DNA from: CAMLJR01 sp964631955
Lineage (GTDB): Bacteria > Pseudomonadota > Gammaproteobacteria > Pseudomonadales > CAMLJR01
Assembly: GCA_964631955.1 (NCBI GenBank)
Contig: CAZWBA010000011.1
Span: 1-64,000, forward strand
Direction of reading: 5' to 3'
Length of the DNA: 64,000 bases
How positions within the stretch are numbered: position 1 is the stretch's first letter; the number at the start of each line of letters is the position of its first letter. Positions 24,285 through 34,876 of this stretch are shown one piece after another. The notes under the pieces are model-generated. The model ran no database searches, had not been told where the DNA came from, and saw only the letters and a list, made by a program, of their open reading frames with translations. Both the position numbers and the translations under genes were made by a program.

Positions 24285-25349
24285 CTAGGAATGATACTGC
24301 GCCGAGAACTCATGCACCGCATCGATAAACACACCGGCGTTCACAGGATCGACTTCGGGTGTAATGCCGTGGCCTAAATTGAATACATGACCATTGCCAT
24401 TGCCGAAACTCGCGAGAATATTTTTCACTTCGCTGCGAATGCGCTCGGGATTGGCGTAAAGCATTTGGGGGTCCATGTTGCCTTGCAGCGCAACGCGATC
24501 GCCGACCTGTTTGCGCACCGTACCGATATCGACGCTCCAGTCGAGACCGAGGGCATCGGTACCGCTTGTTGCAATTTGTTCGAGCCAGGGGCCGCCGTTC
24601 TTCGTGAATAAAATCACGGGCACTTTACGGCCTTCGTTTTCACGAATTAAATTCCCAACGATTTTTTGCATATACGGCAGCGAGAATTCCAGATACGCGC
24701 TGTAACTCAATGCACCGCCCCAGGTATCGAAAATCTGTACAGCCTGCGCGCCCGCTTTGATTTGACCGTTCAAATAAGTCGTGACGCTCTGTGCAAGTTT
24801 ATCGAGCAACGCATGCATGACCTGTGGCTGGTCGAACGCCATGGTTTTCGCACGACGAAAATCTTTCGAGCCGCCGCCTTCGACCATGTACGTCGCCAGC
24901 GTCCACGGACTGCCGGAAAAACCAATGAGCGGCACGCGGCCGCTCAGTTCGCGACGAATCGTGCGCACCGCGTTCATCACATAACCCAGATCTTTTTCGG
25001 GGTCGGGAATCGGCAATGCATTGACATCGGCTTCGCTGCGCACGGTTTTACGAAAACGCGGGCCTTCGCCGGTTTCGAAATACAAACCCAAACCCATCGC
25101 ATCGGGCACGGTGAGAATGTCGGAAAACAGAATCGCGGCATCGAGTGCATAGCGATCGAGCGGCTGCAGAGTCACTTCGCATGCAAGCTCGGGATTCATG
25201 CACAGCGCCATGAAATCACCCGCACGTTCGCGCGTGGCGCGATACTCGGGTAAATAACGCCCCGCCTGCCGCATCATCCATACCGGCGTAACATCGACAG
25301 GCTGACACAGCAGCGCGCGTAGAAAACGATCGTTCTTCAATTCGCTCAT
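24285..25349 (-). CDS. hemE: Uroporphyrinogen decarboxylase HemE
   Basis: It removes four carboxyl groups from uroporphyrinogen III to give coproporphyrinogen III in heme synthesis. The 354 residues match the family. The N-terminal signature PVWMMRQAGRYLPEYR (about 21-36) and the second signature GFSGSPWTLATYMVEGG (about 143-159) are present, and catalytic Asp is expected in LFSDILTVPDAMG near 74-86. It lies 97 bases after gltD on the same strand, as in Pseudomonas. Confidence 0.96.
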   Translation of the reverse strand: MSELKNDRFLRALLCQPVDVTPVWMMRQAGRYLPEYRATRERAGDFMALCMNPELACEVTLQPLDRYALDAAILFSDILTVPDAMGLGLYFETGEGPRFRKTVRSEADVNALPIPDPEKDLGYVMNAVRTIRRELSGRVPLIGFSGSPWTLATYMVEGGGSKDFRRAKTMAFDQPQVMHALLDKLAQSVTTYLNGQIKAGAQAVQIFDTWGGALSYSAYLEFSLPYMQKIVGNLIRENEGRKVPVILFTKNGGPWLEQIATSGTDALGLDWSVDIGTVRKQVGDRVALQGNMDPQMLYANPERIRSEVKNILASFGNGNGHVFNLGHGITPEVDPVNAGVFIDAVHEFSAQYHS

Positions 25350-25446
25350 TGTTCTTCAATAGCTCGCAGGGACCACTCAAAATTTGGCGAATTGTACGGG
25401 AAAACGCCCATTTAATCCCTATCCGGCGCCCCGAGCGGAAAAAACG

Positions 25447-26856
25447 CTATACACCGAGAAAATCGAGAATGCCTTCCGCCGCCTGACGCCCTTCCCAAAT
25501 AGCCGTGACGACAAGATCGGAACCGCGCACCATATCACCGCCCGCGAAAATTTTCGGATTGCTGGTTTGGAATCGATAGGGCTGTTTTTCCGGCGCGATA
25601 ACGCCGCCCCAGCCATTCACTTTGATATCGGCTTGATCGAACCATGCTGCCGGGTTCGGGCGGAAACCAAACGCGACCAAAACAATGTCCGCATCGAGAA
25701 TTTCTTCACTTCCCGCAATCACTTCCGGACGGCGCCGGCCTTTGTCGTCGGGTTCGCCCAACTGCGTCGTGACGAGTTTTACACCTTTGACGCCGCGACG
25801 ATCGCCGATAATTTCCACGGGCTGCCGGTTGAATAAAAACTCCACGCCCTCTTCGCATGCATTCGTCACTTCACGACGCGAGCCCGGCATATTGGCTTCG
25901 TCGCGACGATAGGCGCAGGTCACGCTCAACGCGCCTTGACGAATCGACGTGCGATTGCAATCCATCGCGGTATCGCCACCGCCGAGTACCACCACGCGTT
26001 TATTCTTCACGCTGATAAATTCGGCGGGGTCTTTTTCCCAACCCATGTTGTGATTCACGTTTGCGATCAGAAATGGCAGCGCATCATAAACGCCCGGCAA
26101 ATCTTCGCCCGGAAAATCACCCTTCATATACGTGTACGTGCCCATACCCATGAATACCGCATCGTATTCTTCGAGCAATTGTTCGATGGAAATATCGCGA
26201 CCGATTTCGGTATTCAGCCGAAATTCGACCCCCATGTCTTCGAGTACGGAACGGCGACGCTGCATCACCGACTTTTCGAGCTTGAATTCCGGAATGCCGA
26301 AGGTCAGCAAGCCGCCGATTTCGGGATAGCGATCGAACACGACTGGCTTGACGCCTGCGCGCACGAGCACATCGGCACAACCGATACCCGCCGGGCCTGC
26401 ACCGATGATGGCGACTTTCTTATCGCTCCAGATGCGCTTCGACAAATCGGGACGCCAGCCAAGCGCCAGCGCGGTATCGGCAATATATTTTTCGGTGGCG
26501 CCGATCGTCACCGCGCCGAAACCATCGTTGAGTGTGCACGCACCCTCGCATAAACGATCCTGTGGACAGACACGTCCGCACACCTCAGGCAAACTGTTAG
26601 TCTGATGGATCAACTCCGCCGCTTCGAATAAATTACCTTCGCTAATCAACTGCAGCCAGTTGGGAATGTAATTGTGGACCGGACATTTCCATTCGCAATA
26701 GGGATTGCCACAGGCGAGACAGCGATGCGCCTGCTCCTGCACTTGCGGCTCGCTATAGGGCTCGTAAATTTCAACGAACTGCGCAGTGCGTAAATCGATC
26801 GGCTTTTTTTCTGGCTCCCTGCGATCGACATCGAGAAACTGGAATACATTGTTCAT
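25447..26856 (-). CDS. gltD: Glutamate synthase small subunit GltD
   Basis: This is the NADPH-oxidising beta subunit that passes electrons to GltB. The 469-residue protein has N-terminal iron-sulfur cysteines (CLACGNPYCEWKCP near 45-58 and CGRVCPQDRLCEGAC near 92-106). The FAD-binding GAGPAGIG is near 151-158 and the NADPH-binding GGGDTAMDC near 290-298. It follows gltB by 24 bases with no clear ribosome site, so coupling to gltB translation is likely. Confidence 0.95.
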   Translation of the reverse strand: MNNVFQFLDVDRREPEKKPIDLRTAQFVEIYEPYSEPQVQEQAHRCLACGNPYCEWKCPVHNYIPNWLQLISEGNLFEAAELIHQTNSLPEVCGRVCPQDRLCEGACTLNDGFGAVTIGATEKYIADTALALGWRPDLSKRIWSDKKVAIIGAGPAGIGCADVLVRAGVKPVVFDRYPEIGGLLTFGIPEFKLEKSVMQRRRSVLEDMGVEFRLNTEIGRDISIEQLLEEYDAVFMGMGTYTYMKGDFPGEDLPGVYDALPFLIANVNHNMGWEKDPAEFISVKNKRVVVLGGGDTAMDCNRTSIRQGALSVTCAYRRDEANMPGSRREVTNACEEGVEFLFNRQPVEIIGDRRGVKGVKLVTTQLGEPDDKGRRRPEVIAGSEEILDADIVLVAFGFRPNPAAWFDQADIKVNGWGGVIAPEKQPYRFQTSNPKIFAGGDMVRGSDLVVTAIWEGRQAAEGILDFLGV

Positions 26857-26880
26857 AAATACATGTTCACAAATAAACGG

Positions 26881-29800
26881 CTACTGGGGGCTGTATTTCG
26901 TTAATTTCAGCAACGAATCGATACTCGCAGCTTTCGGTTTCACGAGCCAGAACTTGCGCGCATAGTCGGAAAAATCTTCGAGAATCTGTGCGCCCCAGAC
27001 CGAGCCGGTTTCGGCAACGAATTCACGAATGACATTGCGCAAGTGTCCGCGATGCGCTTCATAGGCTTCGCTGTTGATGCGATTGATTTCGACGAGCTCG
27101 CCGTTGTAGCGATCGACGAAGCGATTGTCTTCATCGAGCACATACGCAAACCCGCCTGTCATGCCCGCACCGAAATTCACACCGGTCGGACCGAGCACGG
27201 TGACATGACCGCCCGTCATGTATTCGCAGCAGTGATCGCCGGCGCCTTCGACAACGGCAATCGCACCCGAATTGCGTACACCGAAACGCTCACCCGCGCG
27301 GCCTGCGGCAAACAGTTTTCCACCGGTTGCACCGTACAGACAGGTGTTGCCGATAATTGCCGCGTCTTTCGAAGCGAAGGTGCTCGCGCGCGGTGGATAA
27401 ATCACGAGCTTGCCGCCTGCCATCCCCTTGCCAACATAATCGTTGGCATCGCCTTCGAGAGTCATGTGCAGGCCGCCTGCATTCCATACGCCGAAGCTCT
27501 GCCCGGCGGTGCCGCTGAGATTTATCGTTATAGGCGAATCGCTCATACCGAGATCGCCGTAACGGCGTGCAATTTCCCCCGACAGACGCGCGCCGATCGA
27601 ACGATCGCCGTTGCGTACTGCAAACGCAAACTCGCCACCGTTTTTGTTTTCGATCGCCGCGCGCGTCGCACTCCACATTTCCTCGGCTTTGCGGCCCTTA
27701 TCGAAAGGCGGATTCGACGGCTGCATGCAGAATTCGGGTTTGCCCTGTGCTTTCGGATCCTTCCACACGATGCGCGAAAGATTCAGATTGGATTGCCTTG
27801 CGGTCTGTCCCGCGCGCGCGGTGAGAAGATCGGTGCGGCCAATCAACTCCTCAAGCGAGCGCACGCCGATTTTCGCCAGCCATTCGCGCGTTTCCTGCGC
27901 AATGAATTTGAAAAAATTCGTGACCATTTCGACTGTGCCGATGAAATGATCGTCACGCAGGCGTTCATCCTGCGTTGCCACGCCCGTCGCGCAATTATTC
28001 AAATGGCAGATGCGCAAATATTTGCAACCGAGCGCGACCATCGGCGCAGTGCCGAAGCCGAAACTCTCGGCGCCCAGAATCGCAGCTTTAATAACATCGA
28101 GTCCGGTTTTCAACCCGCCATCGGTCTGTACCCGCACCGCACCGCGCAAACCATTCGCACGCAATACCTGTTGCGCCTCGGATAATCCCAACTCCCACGG
28201 CGAGCCGGCGTACTTGATCGACGTGATCGGACTGGCGGCGGTGCCGCCGTCGTAGCCCGAAATCGTGATCAAATCTGCGTACGCCTTGGCAACGCCGGCA
28301 GCGATGGTGCCCACTCCCGGCTCGGAAACCAGTTTCACCGAAACGAGCGCCTGCGGATTCACCTGCTTCAAGTCGAAAATCAATTGTGCGAGATCTTCGA
28401 TCGAATAGATGTCGTGATGCGGTGGCGGTGAAATCAATGTCACACCCGGCACGGCATAACGCAGACGCGCAATCAAGCCATTCACTTTGCCCCCGGGTAA
28501 TTGCCCGCCTTCACCGGGTTTTGCACCTTGAGCAACTTTGATTTGCAAAACTTCGGCATTCACCAAATAAGCCGGCGTGACACCGAAACGCCCCGATGCC
28601 ACCTGTTTGATTTTCGACACGCGCTCGGTGCCGTAACGCGCGGGATCTTCGCCGCCTTCGCCCGAATTCGAACGTCCGCCAAGACGGTTCATTGCCACGG
28701 CCAGCGCTTCGTGCGCTTCAGGGCTCAATGCACCGAGCGACATGCCGGCCGAATCGAAACGCGGCAGAATTTTTTCGATCGGTTCGACTTCATCGAGCGG
28801 AATCGACGTTAAATCGCCGCGCAATTCAAGCATGTCGCGAATCATCGCCACAGGCCGGTTATCGACCAGCGCCGAATAATCGCGCCACGCAGAATAATCC
28901 CCGGTTTCCACGGCGCGCTGCAGCGCCTGCACGACGTCGGGATTGAACGCGTGATATTCCTGGCCGTGCACATATTTAAACAGGCCGCCGGGGGCAATCG
29001 GTTTGCGTGCAATCCACGCATCGCGCGCAAGCAGCGCCTGATCGCTTTGCAGATCGATAAATGTCGCGCCTTCGATGCGGCTCGCAACACCCTCGAAACA
29101 CAGCGCTACAACCTCGCGCGCCAGTCCGATTGCTTCGAACAATTGCGCGCCGCGATACGACGCAACCGTCGAAATACCCATTTTCGACAGAATTTTCAGC
29201 AGCCCCTTATCGATACCCTTGCGATAACTTTTCTGCGCGTGGTCGACATCGCCAAGCACTTCGCCAGTCCGAATCAGATCGTCGATCACGCTGTATGCGA
29301 GATATGGATAGACGGCCGTCGCGCCGAATCCGAGCAGGCAGGCGATTTGATGCGAGTCACGCGCGGAAGCTGTTTCGACCACGATATTTGCATCGCAGCG
29401 CAAGCCCGCCTTCAGCAGCCGGTGATGCACCGCGCCGACGGCAAGCAGCGCATGCACGGACATTTTTCCCTGCGCAATCGCACGATCAGACAACACCAGA
29501 ATCACTTTGCGATTGCGTACCGCTGCTTCTGCGGCATCGGCAACCTGCACAACGGCCTGCGCAAGAGTGCGCTGTGTCGGATCGAAATTCAGATCGATTA
29601 AATGCGATGGATAATTCGGCTTATCGATATTCAATAAGCGTTCGAATTTGTCGGGCGATAAAACCGGCGTCGTTAAAATAACGCGATCGGCGTGATCGGC
29701 GGTTTCTTCGAAAACGTTTTTCTCCGTACCGAGACAGGTTTCCAGACTCATCACGATTGCTTCGCGTAACGGATCGATCGGCGGATTGGTGACCTGCGCG

Positions 29801-31344
29801 AATTTCTGTCGGAAATAATCGTAGAGCGGGCGGACGTGTTGTGACAGCACCGCCATCGGCGTGTCGTCGCCCATCGAGCCCACCGCTTCGTTCGGCGATT
29901 CCGCCAATACTTTTAAGATTTGCTCGCGCTCTTCGAAGGTGACCTGAAACATTTTTTGATAGACGTTGAGAATCTCTCCCGCCACCAATTCGGGGGCCAG
30001 CTGCGCTCCTTTCGTTCCTTCGATGTGGGTCTCTTCGATACGCGTTGCGTTTTCCTTCAACCATTTTTTATACGGTTGCCGCTTTTTCAAACGCTCATCG
30101 ATTTCTGCGGTGTGCATGACTTCACCGGTCAATGTATCGACGGCAAAAATCTGACCCGGTCCAACGCGACCTTTCGCCACCACATCCTCGGGTTTGTATT
30201 CGTGCGTGCCCACCTCGGATGCAAGCGTGATGAAGTCATCGCGCGTAATCACCCAGCGCGCAGGGCGTAGACCATTTCTATCTAACAGGCAAACTGCGTG
30301 GCGACCGTCGGTAACGACGATTCCGGCAGGACCGTCCCACGGCTCCATGTGCATGGCATTGAATTCGAAAAATGCTTTGAGATCGGCGTCCATGTGATCG
30401 ATGTTCTGCCATGCAGGCGGCACCAGCATACGCACGGCTCGAAATAAATCCATGCCGCCGGCAAGCAGCAAGTCGAGCATATTGTCGAGACTCGATGAAT
30501 CCGAACCCGTGCGATTTACCAGCGGTGCAATGCTTTTGATATCGGGCAATAACGGACTTTGAAATTTATTGATGCGCGCATCGGCCCAGTTGCGATTGCC
30601 TTCGATGGTATTGATTTCGCCGTTATGCGCAAGATAACGAAAAGGTTGCGCGAGCGGCCAGCGCGGCGCGGTATTGGTCGAGAAGCGTTGATGAAAAACG
30701 CAGATGGCGGTTTCGAGTCGCGCATCGTCGAGATCGAGATAAAAGCGCGGCAAATCCGCCGGCATCATCAGTCCTTTGTACGACAACACCTTGCTCGATA
30801 AACAGCAAACATAAAAATCGCTGTCGGCGCTGTTCGCGATTTCCATTTTTCGGCGCGCGATAAACAGTTTTGTGCTGAATTCCTGCTCATCGATACCCGT
30901 GGCATTGACGAAAACCTGCTCGATATGCGGCACAATTGCCAATGCGATTTCACCGAGCACCGATTTATCGACGGGAACCTTCCGCCATCCGACAACCTGC
31001 AACCCTTCATTTCGCAAACAGGCTTCAACATTTGCGCGCGCGTTGGCAGCACGCTCGCTATCGTCACTGAGAAATATCTGGCCGACGGCGTAGAGCGATG
31101 TCAGTTCGCTTGAAAAACATTCGCGTGCCACCGCACGCAGAAACTTATCCGGCTTTTTGAAGAGCAGGCCGCAACCGTCACCGGTTTTTCCATCAGCACC
31201 GATTGCACCGCGATGAGTCATGCAGCGCAGCGATTCAATCGCCGTCTGCACTAATTTGTGGCTTTCCTGCCCTTTGAGGTGGGCGATCAGACCAAAGCCG
31301 CAGTTGTCGCGTTCGTCTGCAACGCGGTAGAGACCTTCTGACAT
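26881..31344 (-). CDS. gltB: Glutamate synthase large subunit GltB
   Basis: It converts glutamine and 2-oxoglutarate to two glutamates, the second half of ammonia assimilation. The 1487-residue protein starts MSEGLYRVADERDNCGFGL. Cys15 becomes the N-terminal nucleophile of the glutaminase domain after a 14-residue propeptide is removed. A central domain, an FMN-binding barrel (LISPPPHHDIYSIEDLAQLI region) and the 3Fe-4S cysteines CKYLRICHLNNC follow, then the C-terminal Gly-repeat helix domain. GGAG stands before ATG 31344, which excludes a 16-residue longer start. It forms an operon with gltD. Confidence 0.96.
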   Translation of the reverse strand: MSEGLYRVADERDNCGFGLIAHLKGQESHKLVQTAIESLRCMTHRGAIGADGKTGDGCGLLFKKPDKFLRAVARECFSSELTSLYAVGQIFLSDDSERAANARANVEACLRNEGLQVVGWRKVPVDKSVLGEIALAIVPHIEQVFVNATGIDEQEFSTKLFIARRKMEIANSADSDFYVCCLSSKVLSYKGLMMPADLPRFYLDLDDARLETAICVFHQRFSTNTAPRWPLAQPFRYLAHNGEINTIEGNRNWADARINKFQSPLLPDIKSIAPLVNRTGSDSSSLDNMLDLLLAGGMDLFRAVRMLVPPAWQNIDHMDADLKAFFEFNAMHMEPWDGPAGIVVTDGRHAVCLLDRNGLRPARWVITRDDFITLASEVGTHEYKPEDVVAKGRVGPGQIFAVDTLTGEVMHTAEIDERLKKRQPYKKWLKENATRIEETHIEGTKGAQLAPELVAGEILNVYQKMFQVTFEEREQILKVLAESPNEAVGSMGDDTPMAVLSQHVRPLYDYFRQKFAQVTNPPIDPLREAIVMSLETCLGTEKNVFEETADHADRVILTTPVLSPDKFERLLNIDKPNYPSHLIDLNFDPTQRTLAQAVVQVADAAEAAVRNRKVILVLSDRAIAQGKMSVHALLAVGAVHHRLLKAGLRCDANIVVETASARDSHQIACLLGFGATAVYPYLAYSVIDDLIRTGEVLGDVDHAQKSYRKGIDKGLLKILSKMGISTVASYRGAQLFEAIGLAREVVALCFEGVASRIEGATFIDLQSDQALLARDAWIARKPIAPGGLFKYVHGQEYHAFNPDVVQALQRAVETGDYSAWRDYSALVDNRPVAMIRDMLELRGDLTSIPLDEVEPIEKILPRFDSAGMSLGALSPEAHEALAVAMNRLGGRSNSGEGGEDPARYGTERVSKIKQVASGRFGVTPAYLVNAEVLQIKVAQGAKPGEGGQLPGGKVNGLIARLRYAVPGVTLISPPPHHDIYSIEDLAQLIFDLKQVNPQALVSVKLVSEPGVGTIAAGVAKAYADLITISGYDGGTAASPITSIKYAGSPWELGLSEAQQVLRANGLRGAVRVQTDGGLKTGLDVIKAAILGAESFGFGTAPMVALGCKYLRICHLNNCATGVATQDERLRDDHFIGTVEMVTNFFKFIAQETREWLAKIGVRSLEELIGRTDLLTARAGQTARQSNLNLSRIVWKDPKAQGKPEFCMQPSNPPFDKGRKAEEMWSATRAAIENKNGGEFAFAVRNGDRSIGARLSGEIARRYGDLGMSDSPITINLSGTAGQSFGVWNAGGLHMTLEGDANDYVGKGMAGGKLVIYPPRASTFASKDAAIIGNTCLYGATGGKLFAAGRAGERFGVRNSGAIAVVEGAGDHCCEYMTGGHVTVLGPTGVNFGAGMTGGFAYVLDEDNRFVDRYNGELVEINRINSEAYEAHRGHLRNVIREFVAETGSVWGAQILEDFSDYARKFWLVKPKAASIDSLLKLTKYSPQ

Positions 31345-31590
31345 CAGAGCTCCAGAAATCCAAAATTTCTTCGGAATCAAACAGCTAAACAAAAAGCGCA
31401 GAAGCTTGCCGCACCGAGTTACCTCGATTCGCCTTACTTTACGCTCACGGGATTAGTCACGACAGACAGGCAAACGCCGCACCAATTTATGCAGCGCCGA
31501 GGGAAAGCTGAGGGAGAATGCGCAGCTGACTTCCTGAAGTTTTGCTGCGCGAGATTTTGCCGCGCGAATAATGAAAGAACGATGCGACCG

Positions 31591-33126
31591 TCAATGCCCG
31601 TCGTGTGCGCGAATATCGGCCTGCACATTCGCCAGGGTACGCGGCCACGGTTGCTGCTTGCGTACCGCAGCGGGCAGCTTTTCCAAACCGGTCTGGGCAG
31701 CTTTTTTATCGGCATACGGCCCGGTCACGGCGATAATCCACGGCCTGCCGCGCAATTGGGTTTGATAGACATAGAGCTTCAAACCCTTGCCCGCACCTTT
31801 CGCAAATTTCTCGACTGTCGTTTTCGATTCGGCGCCGATCAATTGCAATACGTACTGGGAGGATGGCATGGCAAGCAGCGCGCGCGCATCCTCATTGAGC
31901 GACCCGGATTTATTGGGAGCCACTGCCTCCACTTTCGCTTTGGGCACCGTCTCTGCCCTGGGCGCTGTTTCTGCCTTAGGTACTGTTTCTTTAACCTCTG
32001 TTTTAACCGGTGATTCTTTTCTGGCGGTGTTTTTTTGTTGAGGCGTGAGCCTGTCCCGGGACGCAGATTTTTCTACCGATTCGTTTTCAGTCGCATTCGG
32101 CACTACAACAGCGACAGGTTTTTCAAACGCTGCCGGTGAGCTGTTTGTCGGTGTCGCTGCAGGAACCGATGCCGGCAATTGCAGCGCAACCGATGCAACA
32201 TCCTTCGCGTTTTCGCCGGACGTTCTGTCGTAAGTCTGCGCTTGTGCCGTATCGGTGGGCTGCGACGATTCGGAATTTCCCCGGTAAAGCGCGGATAAAA
32301 TCACGGCTGCCAATATTGCCGTCGCTGCCACGATATGAAGCAGCGGTAACTGTCGCACGCGATGAGCGATCGACGCAGCCTCGGGTTGCGGTTGCAGGAA
32401 TTGCGGCATGAGCGAATGAATGATTGCGAAGTTGCCGCCGCTCTGCTCGTACAAGCGATTGAACTCTGCCTCGCCTGGCAAATGCTCTTCGCGAGAGCCG
32501 GCGGCCTGAATTCGGGTGCGTACATAATCTTCGGATTCGCTGCGATCGAGCGGTTTCAATTCGAGGATTTCAGCCGCTCCCGTCTGTGCCTGTTGCCATG
32601 CGATCCGCAAATCGGTTTCACCGGCCAGAAGAAGACGCAAACGTCCGCCGGCGCCGGCGATGAGTGCCGCGCATTCGCCAAGCGTTTCGATCGATAGCAA
32701 TTGCGCGGCATCGATGGCGATCAGCACGGGCTGCGGATCACCATTCGTGGGGCGTATGCGCTCCAGTGCATAAACGAATTCGGTATTTGTCGTTGCCGCT
32801 GAGGCCGGCAAGCCCAGCGCCGAAGCCAGTGATGCGCGAATCTCTGCGGCATTCATCAATACCGAGGCCTCGATGCGACAAATATCGGCGAGATCTTTCA
32901 GCTCCTTTGCAATTTCGGCGAGCGTGCGTGTTTTTCCGGCCCCGTCGACACCGATCAACAAGACGGTCGAACCCGAAATATACAGCGCGTGCACGGCGCG
33001 CTGTGCAATAAAGCGGCGCTGCGCGCCAACGAAAAAAAATTCGGGCATTGAGTCGAGAGAGAAAGGATCGCTCGCGAGTCCAAGACGAAGGTAATAATCG
33101 GATTCAGAGGCCGCCGGTGGCTGCAT
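31591..33126 (-). CDS. damX: DamX-like cell-division protein (AAA ATPase + SPOR)
   Basis: This 511-residue protein has an N-terminal AAA/ExeA-type ATPase domain (Walker A GVDGAGKT near 58-65), one membrane helix near 288-307 (LLHIVAATAILAAVILSAL), a long Pro/Lys/Glu/Thr-rich linker and a C-terminal SPOR domain (about 422-500). SPOR domains bind denuded septal peptidoglycan. The location between aroB and gltB is the usual place for damX-type genes in Pseudomonas. The linker contains tandem PRAETVPKAE-like units and should be disordered. It probably helps division rather than Dam methylation. Confidence 0.88.
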   Translation of the reverse strand: MQPPAASESDYYLRLGLASDPFSLDSMPEFFFVGAQRRFIAQRAVHALYISGSTVLLIGVDGAGKTRTLAEIAKELKDLADICRIEASVLMNAAEIRASLASALGLPASAATTNTEFVYALERIRPTNGDPQPVLIAIDAAQLLSIETLGECAALIAGAGGRLRLLLAGETDLRIAWQQAQTGAAEILELKPLDRSESEDYVRTRIQAAGSREEHLPGEAEFNRLYEQSGGNFAIIHSLMPQFLQPQPEAASIAHRVRQLPLLHIVAATAILAAVILSALYRGNSESSQPTDTAQAQTYDRTSGENAKDVASVALQLPASVPAATPTNSSPAAFEKPVAVVVPNATENESVEKSASRDRLTPQQKNTARKESPVKTEVKETVPKAETAPRAETVPKAKVEAVAPNKSGSLNEDARALLAMPSSQYVLQLIGAESKTTVEKFAKGAGKGLKLYVYQTQLRGRPWIIAVTGPYADKKAAQTGLEKLPAAVRKQQPWPRTLANVQADIRAHDGH

Positions 33127-33189
33127 TTATTCCTCTTTCTTTACGCGCATACTCACAGAAATCATTTATTTACTTGGTCGCCAGCCCGA

Positions 33190-34263
33190 TCATGCGGCAG
33201 CAATGCAGTTTTTTAATTCGTTCAATGAAAAATCGGATGTGGTAATCGCCCGACCGATCGATTGGAGCAGAACCAGCCGCAATTGCCCATCCAGCACTTT
33301 TTTGTCGACAGCCATTAACGCCAGGAATTGATCGACCGACATTTCGCGAGGCGGATGCAATGGCAGTTGCGCCCGCGCGAGCAGATCGCGCAACACATCG
33401 ACCGCCGCCGCTTCGATCCAGCCCAGACGCGCGGAAAAATCGGTGGCCATCAACATGCCGACTGCAACCGCTTCGCCGTGCAGCCATTCGCCATAACCCT
33501 GCGCAGTCTCGATTGCATGGCCGAAGGTGTGGCCCAGATTCAGAATGGCACGCAACCCGCCTTCGCGCTCGTCGGCGGCAACGACCTTCGCTTTATTCGC
33601 GCACGAACGATAAATCGCCTGACGCAGCAACTCCGGATCGCGCGCCATGAGCGCATCGATATTTTGTTGCAGCCATACATAAAACTCCGCGTCGCAAATC
33701 AGGCCATATTTGATGACCTCCGCGATGCCGGCGGAGAACTCGCGCGGCGGCAAGGTATTTAATGCATCCGTATCGACAATGACACAACGCGGCTGATGGA
33801 AGGCACCAATCATATTTTTTCCGAGCGGATGATTGACCCCCGTTTTGCCGCCGACCGATGAGTCGACCTGGGCGAGCAAGGTGGTTGGAATCTGAATGAA
33901 ATCGACGCCGCGCTGATAACTCGCTGCGGCAAAGCCGGTCATATCGCCCACCACACCGCCACCCAACGCGACCAGAGTCGTAGTGCGGTTGTGTCGATGC
34001 TGCAAAAGTACATCGAAAATCGAATTCATCTGCTCGAGCGTTTTGAATTGTTCGCCGTCGGGCAGAATCACCGTATCGACATGGAATCCGGCGAATACAT
34101 TTTTCGTGCGTTCGAGATACAGGGGGGCGATCGTCGCATTGGTGACGATGCAAATCTGTTTGCCGGCGATGTGCGGGATTATTAAATCCTGACGCTCCAG
34201 TAATCGTGTGCCGATGTGAATGGGGTAAGAGCGATCGCCGAGATCGACCGTCAACGTTTGCAT
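33190..34263 (-). CDS. aroB: 3-dehydroquinate synthase AroB
   Basis: This NAD-dependent enzyme makes 3-dehydroquinate, step two of the shikimate pathway. The 357-residue protein begins MQTLTVDLGDRSYPIHIG. LPDGEQFKTLEQM near 71-83, ALGGGVVGDMTGFAA near 99-113, SSVGGKTGVNHPLGKN near 138-153 and the metal site HTFGHAIE near 248-255 are all present. The frame stays open 120 codons upstream, overlapping aroK in another frame, but that part is unrelated to AroB. No strong ribosome site is visible, so coupling to aroK is likely. Confidence 0.95.
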   Translation of the reverse strand: MQTLTVDLGDRSYPIHIGTRLLERQDLIIPHIAGKQICIVTNATIAPLYLERTKNVFAGFHVDTVILPDGEQFKTLEQMNSIFDVLLQHRHNRTTTLVALGGGVVGDMTGFAAASYQRGVDFIQIPTTLLAQVDSSVGGKTGVNHPLGKNMIGAFHQPRCVIVDTDALNTLPPREFSAGIAEVIKYGLICDAEFYVWLQQNIDALMARDPELLRQAIYRSCANKAKVVAADEREGGLRAILNLGHTFGHAIETAQGYGEWLHGEAVAVGMLMATDFSARLGWIEAAAVDVLRDLLARAQLPLHPPREMSVDQFLALMAVDKKVLDGQLRLVLLQSIGRAITTSDFSLNELKNCIAAA

Positions 34264-34351
34264 AGGAAATATCGCGCTTTGGATTAGCTGCGCACGATAG
34301 CGCGCCGCCGCACGCAAGGCAATGTACGCAAGGGAAGCGGGTGTTGAGGAG

Positions 34352-34867
34352 TCAGGCGCGGCGCAAACGTGCGGCGATATCCTGCGCGACAGTTTTCGGA
34401 CTACGGCCATCGGTATCGACAACGATATCGGCAACCTCGCGATACAAGGACTCGCGAACCGCCATGAGATCGGCAAGTACGCGCGCAGGATCATCGTTTT
34501 GCAGCAGCGGACGCTTGCGATCGCGGCTGGTGCGACGCACCTGTTCATCGACCGAGGTATGCAGATACACAACGGTTCCCGACGCCGACATGACCCTGCG
34601 GTTATCGCCGGATAAAACGGCACCGCCGCCAGTGGAAATCAGCACGCCCTCAAGCTGGCTCAATTCGCTCAACGCTGCGGATTCGCGGATACGGAAACCC
34701 GCTTCGCCTTCGCGATCGAAAATCCAGGGAATATCGACACCGCTGCGAATTTCGATTTCGCGGTCGACATCGATAAATTCGAGATGTAAATCGTCAGCCA
34801 ACAGTTTGCCGATGGTGGTCTTGCCGGCCCCCATCGGGCCGACAAGAAAAATGCGGGATACTGCCAT
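34352..34867 (-). CDS. aroK: Shikimate kinase AroK
   Basis: It phosphorylates shikimate using ATP. The 171-residue protein has the P-loop GPMGAGKTT at 10-18, the shikimate-binding FIDVDREIE region near 31-39, LISTGGGAVL near 75-84 and an Arg in the lid RTSRDRKRPLL near 111-121. It lies between pilQ and aroB, the standard order. Confidence 0.95.
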   Translation of the reverse strand: MAVSRIFLVGPMGAGKTTIGKLLADDLHLEFIDVDREIEIRSGVDIPWIFDREGEAGFRIRESAALSELSQLEGVLISTGGGAVLSGDNRRVMSASGTVVYLHTSVDEQVRRTSRDRKRPLLQNDDPARVLADLMAVRESLYREVADIVVDTDGRSPKTVAQDIAARLRRA

Positions 34868-34876
34868 TCGTAAAAC

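Noticed and set aside
27043..28185. A 380-codon open frame on the plus strand
   Set aside because: It lies wholly antisense to gltB, has no family resemblance or ribosome site, and arises from the codon bias of the real gene.
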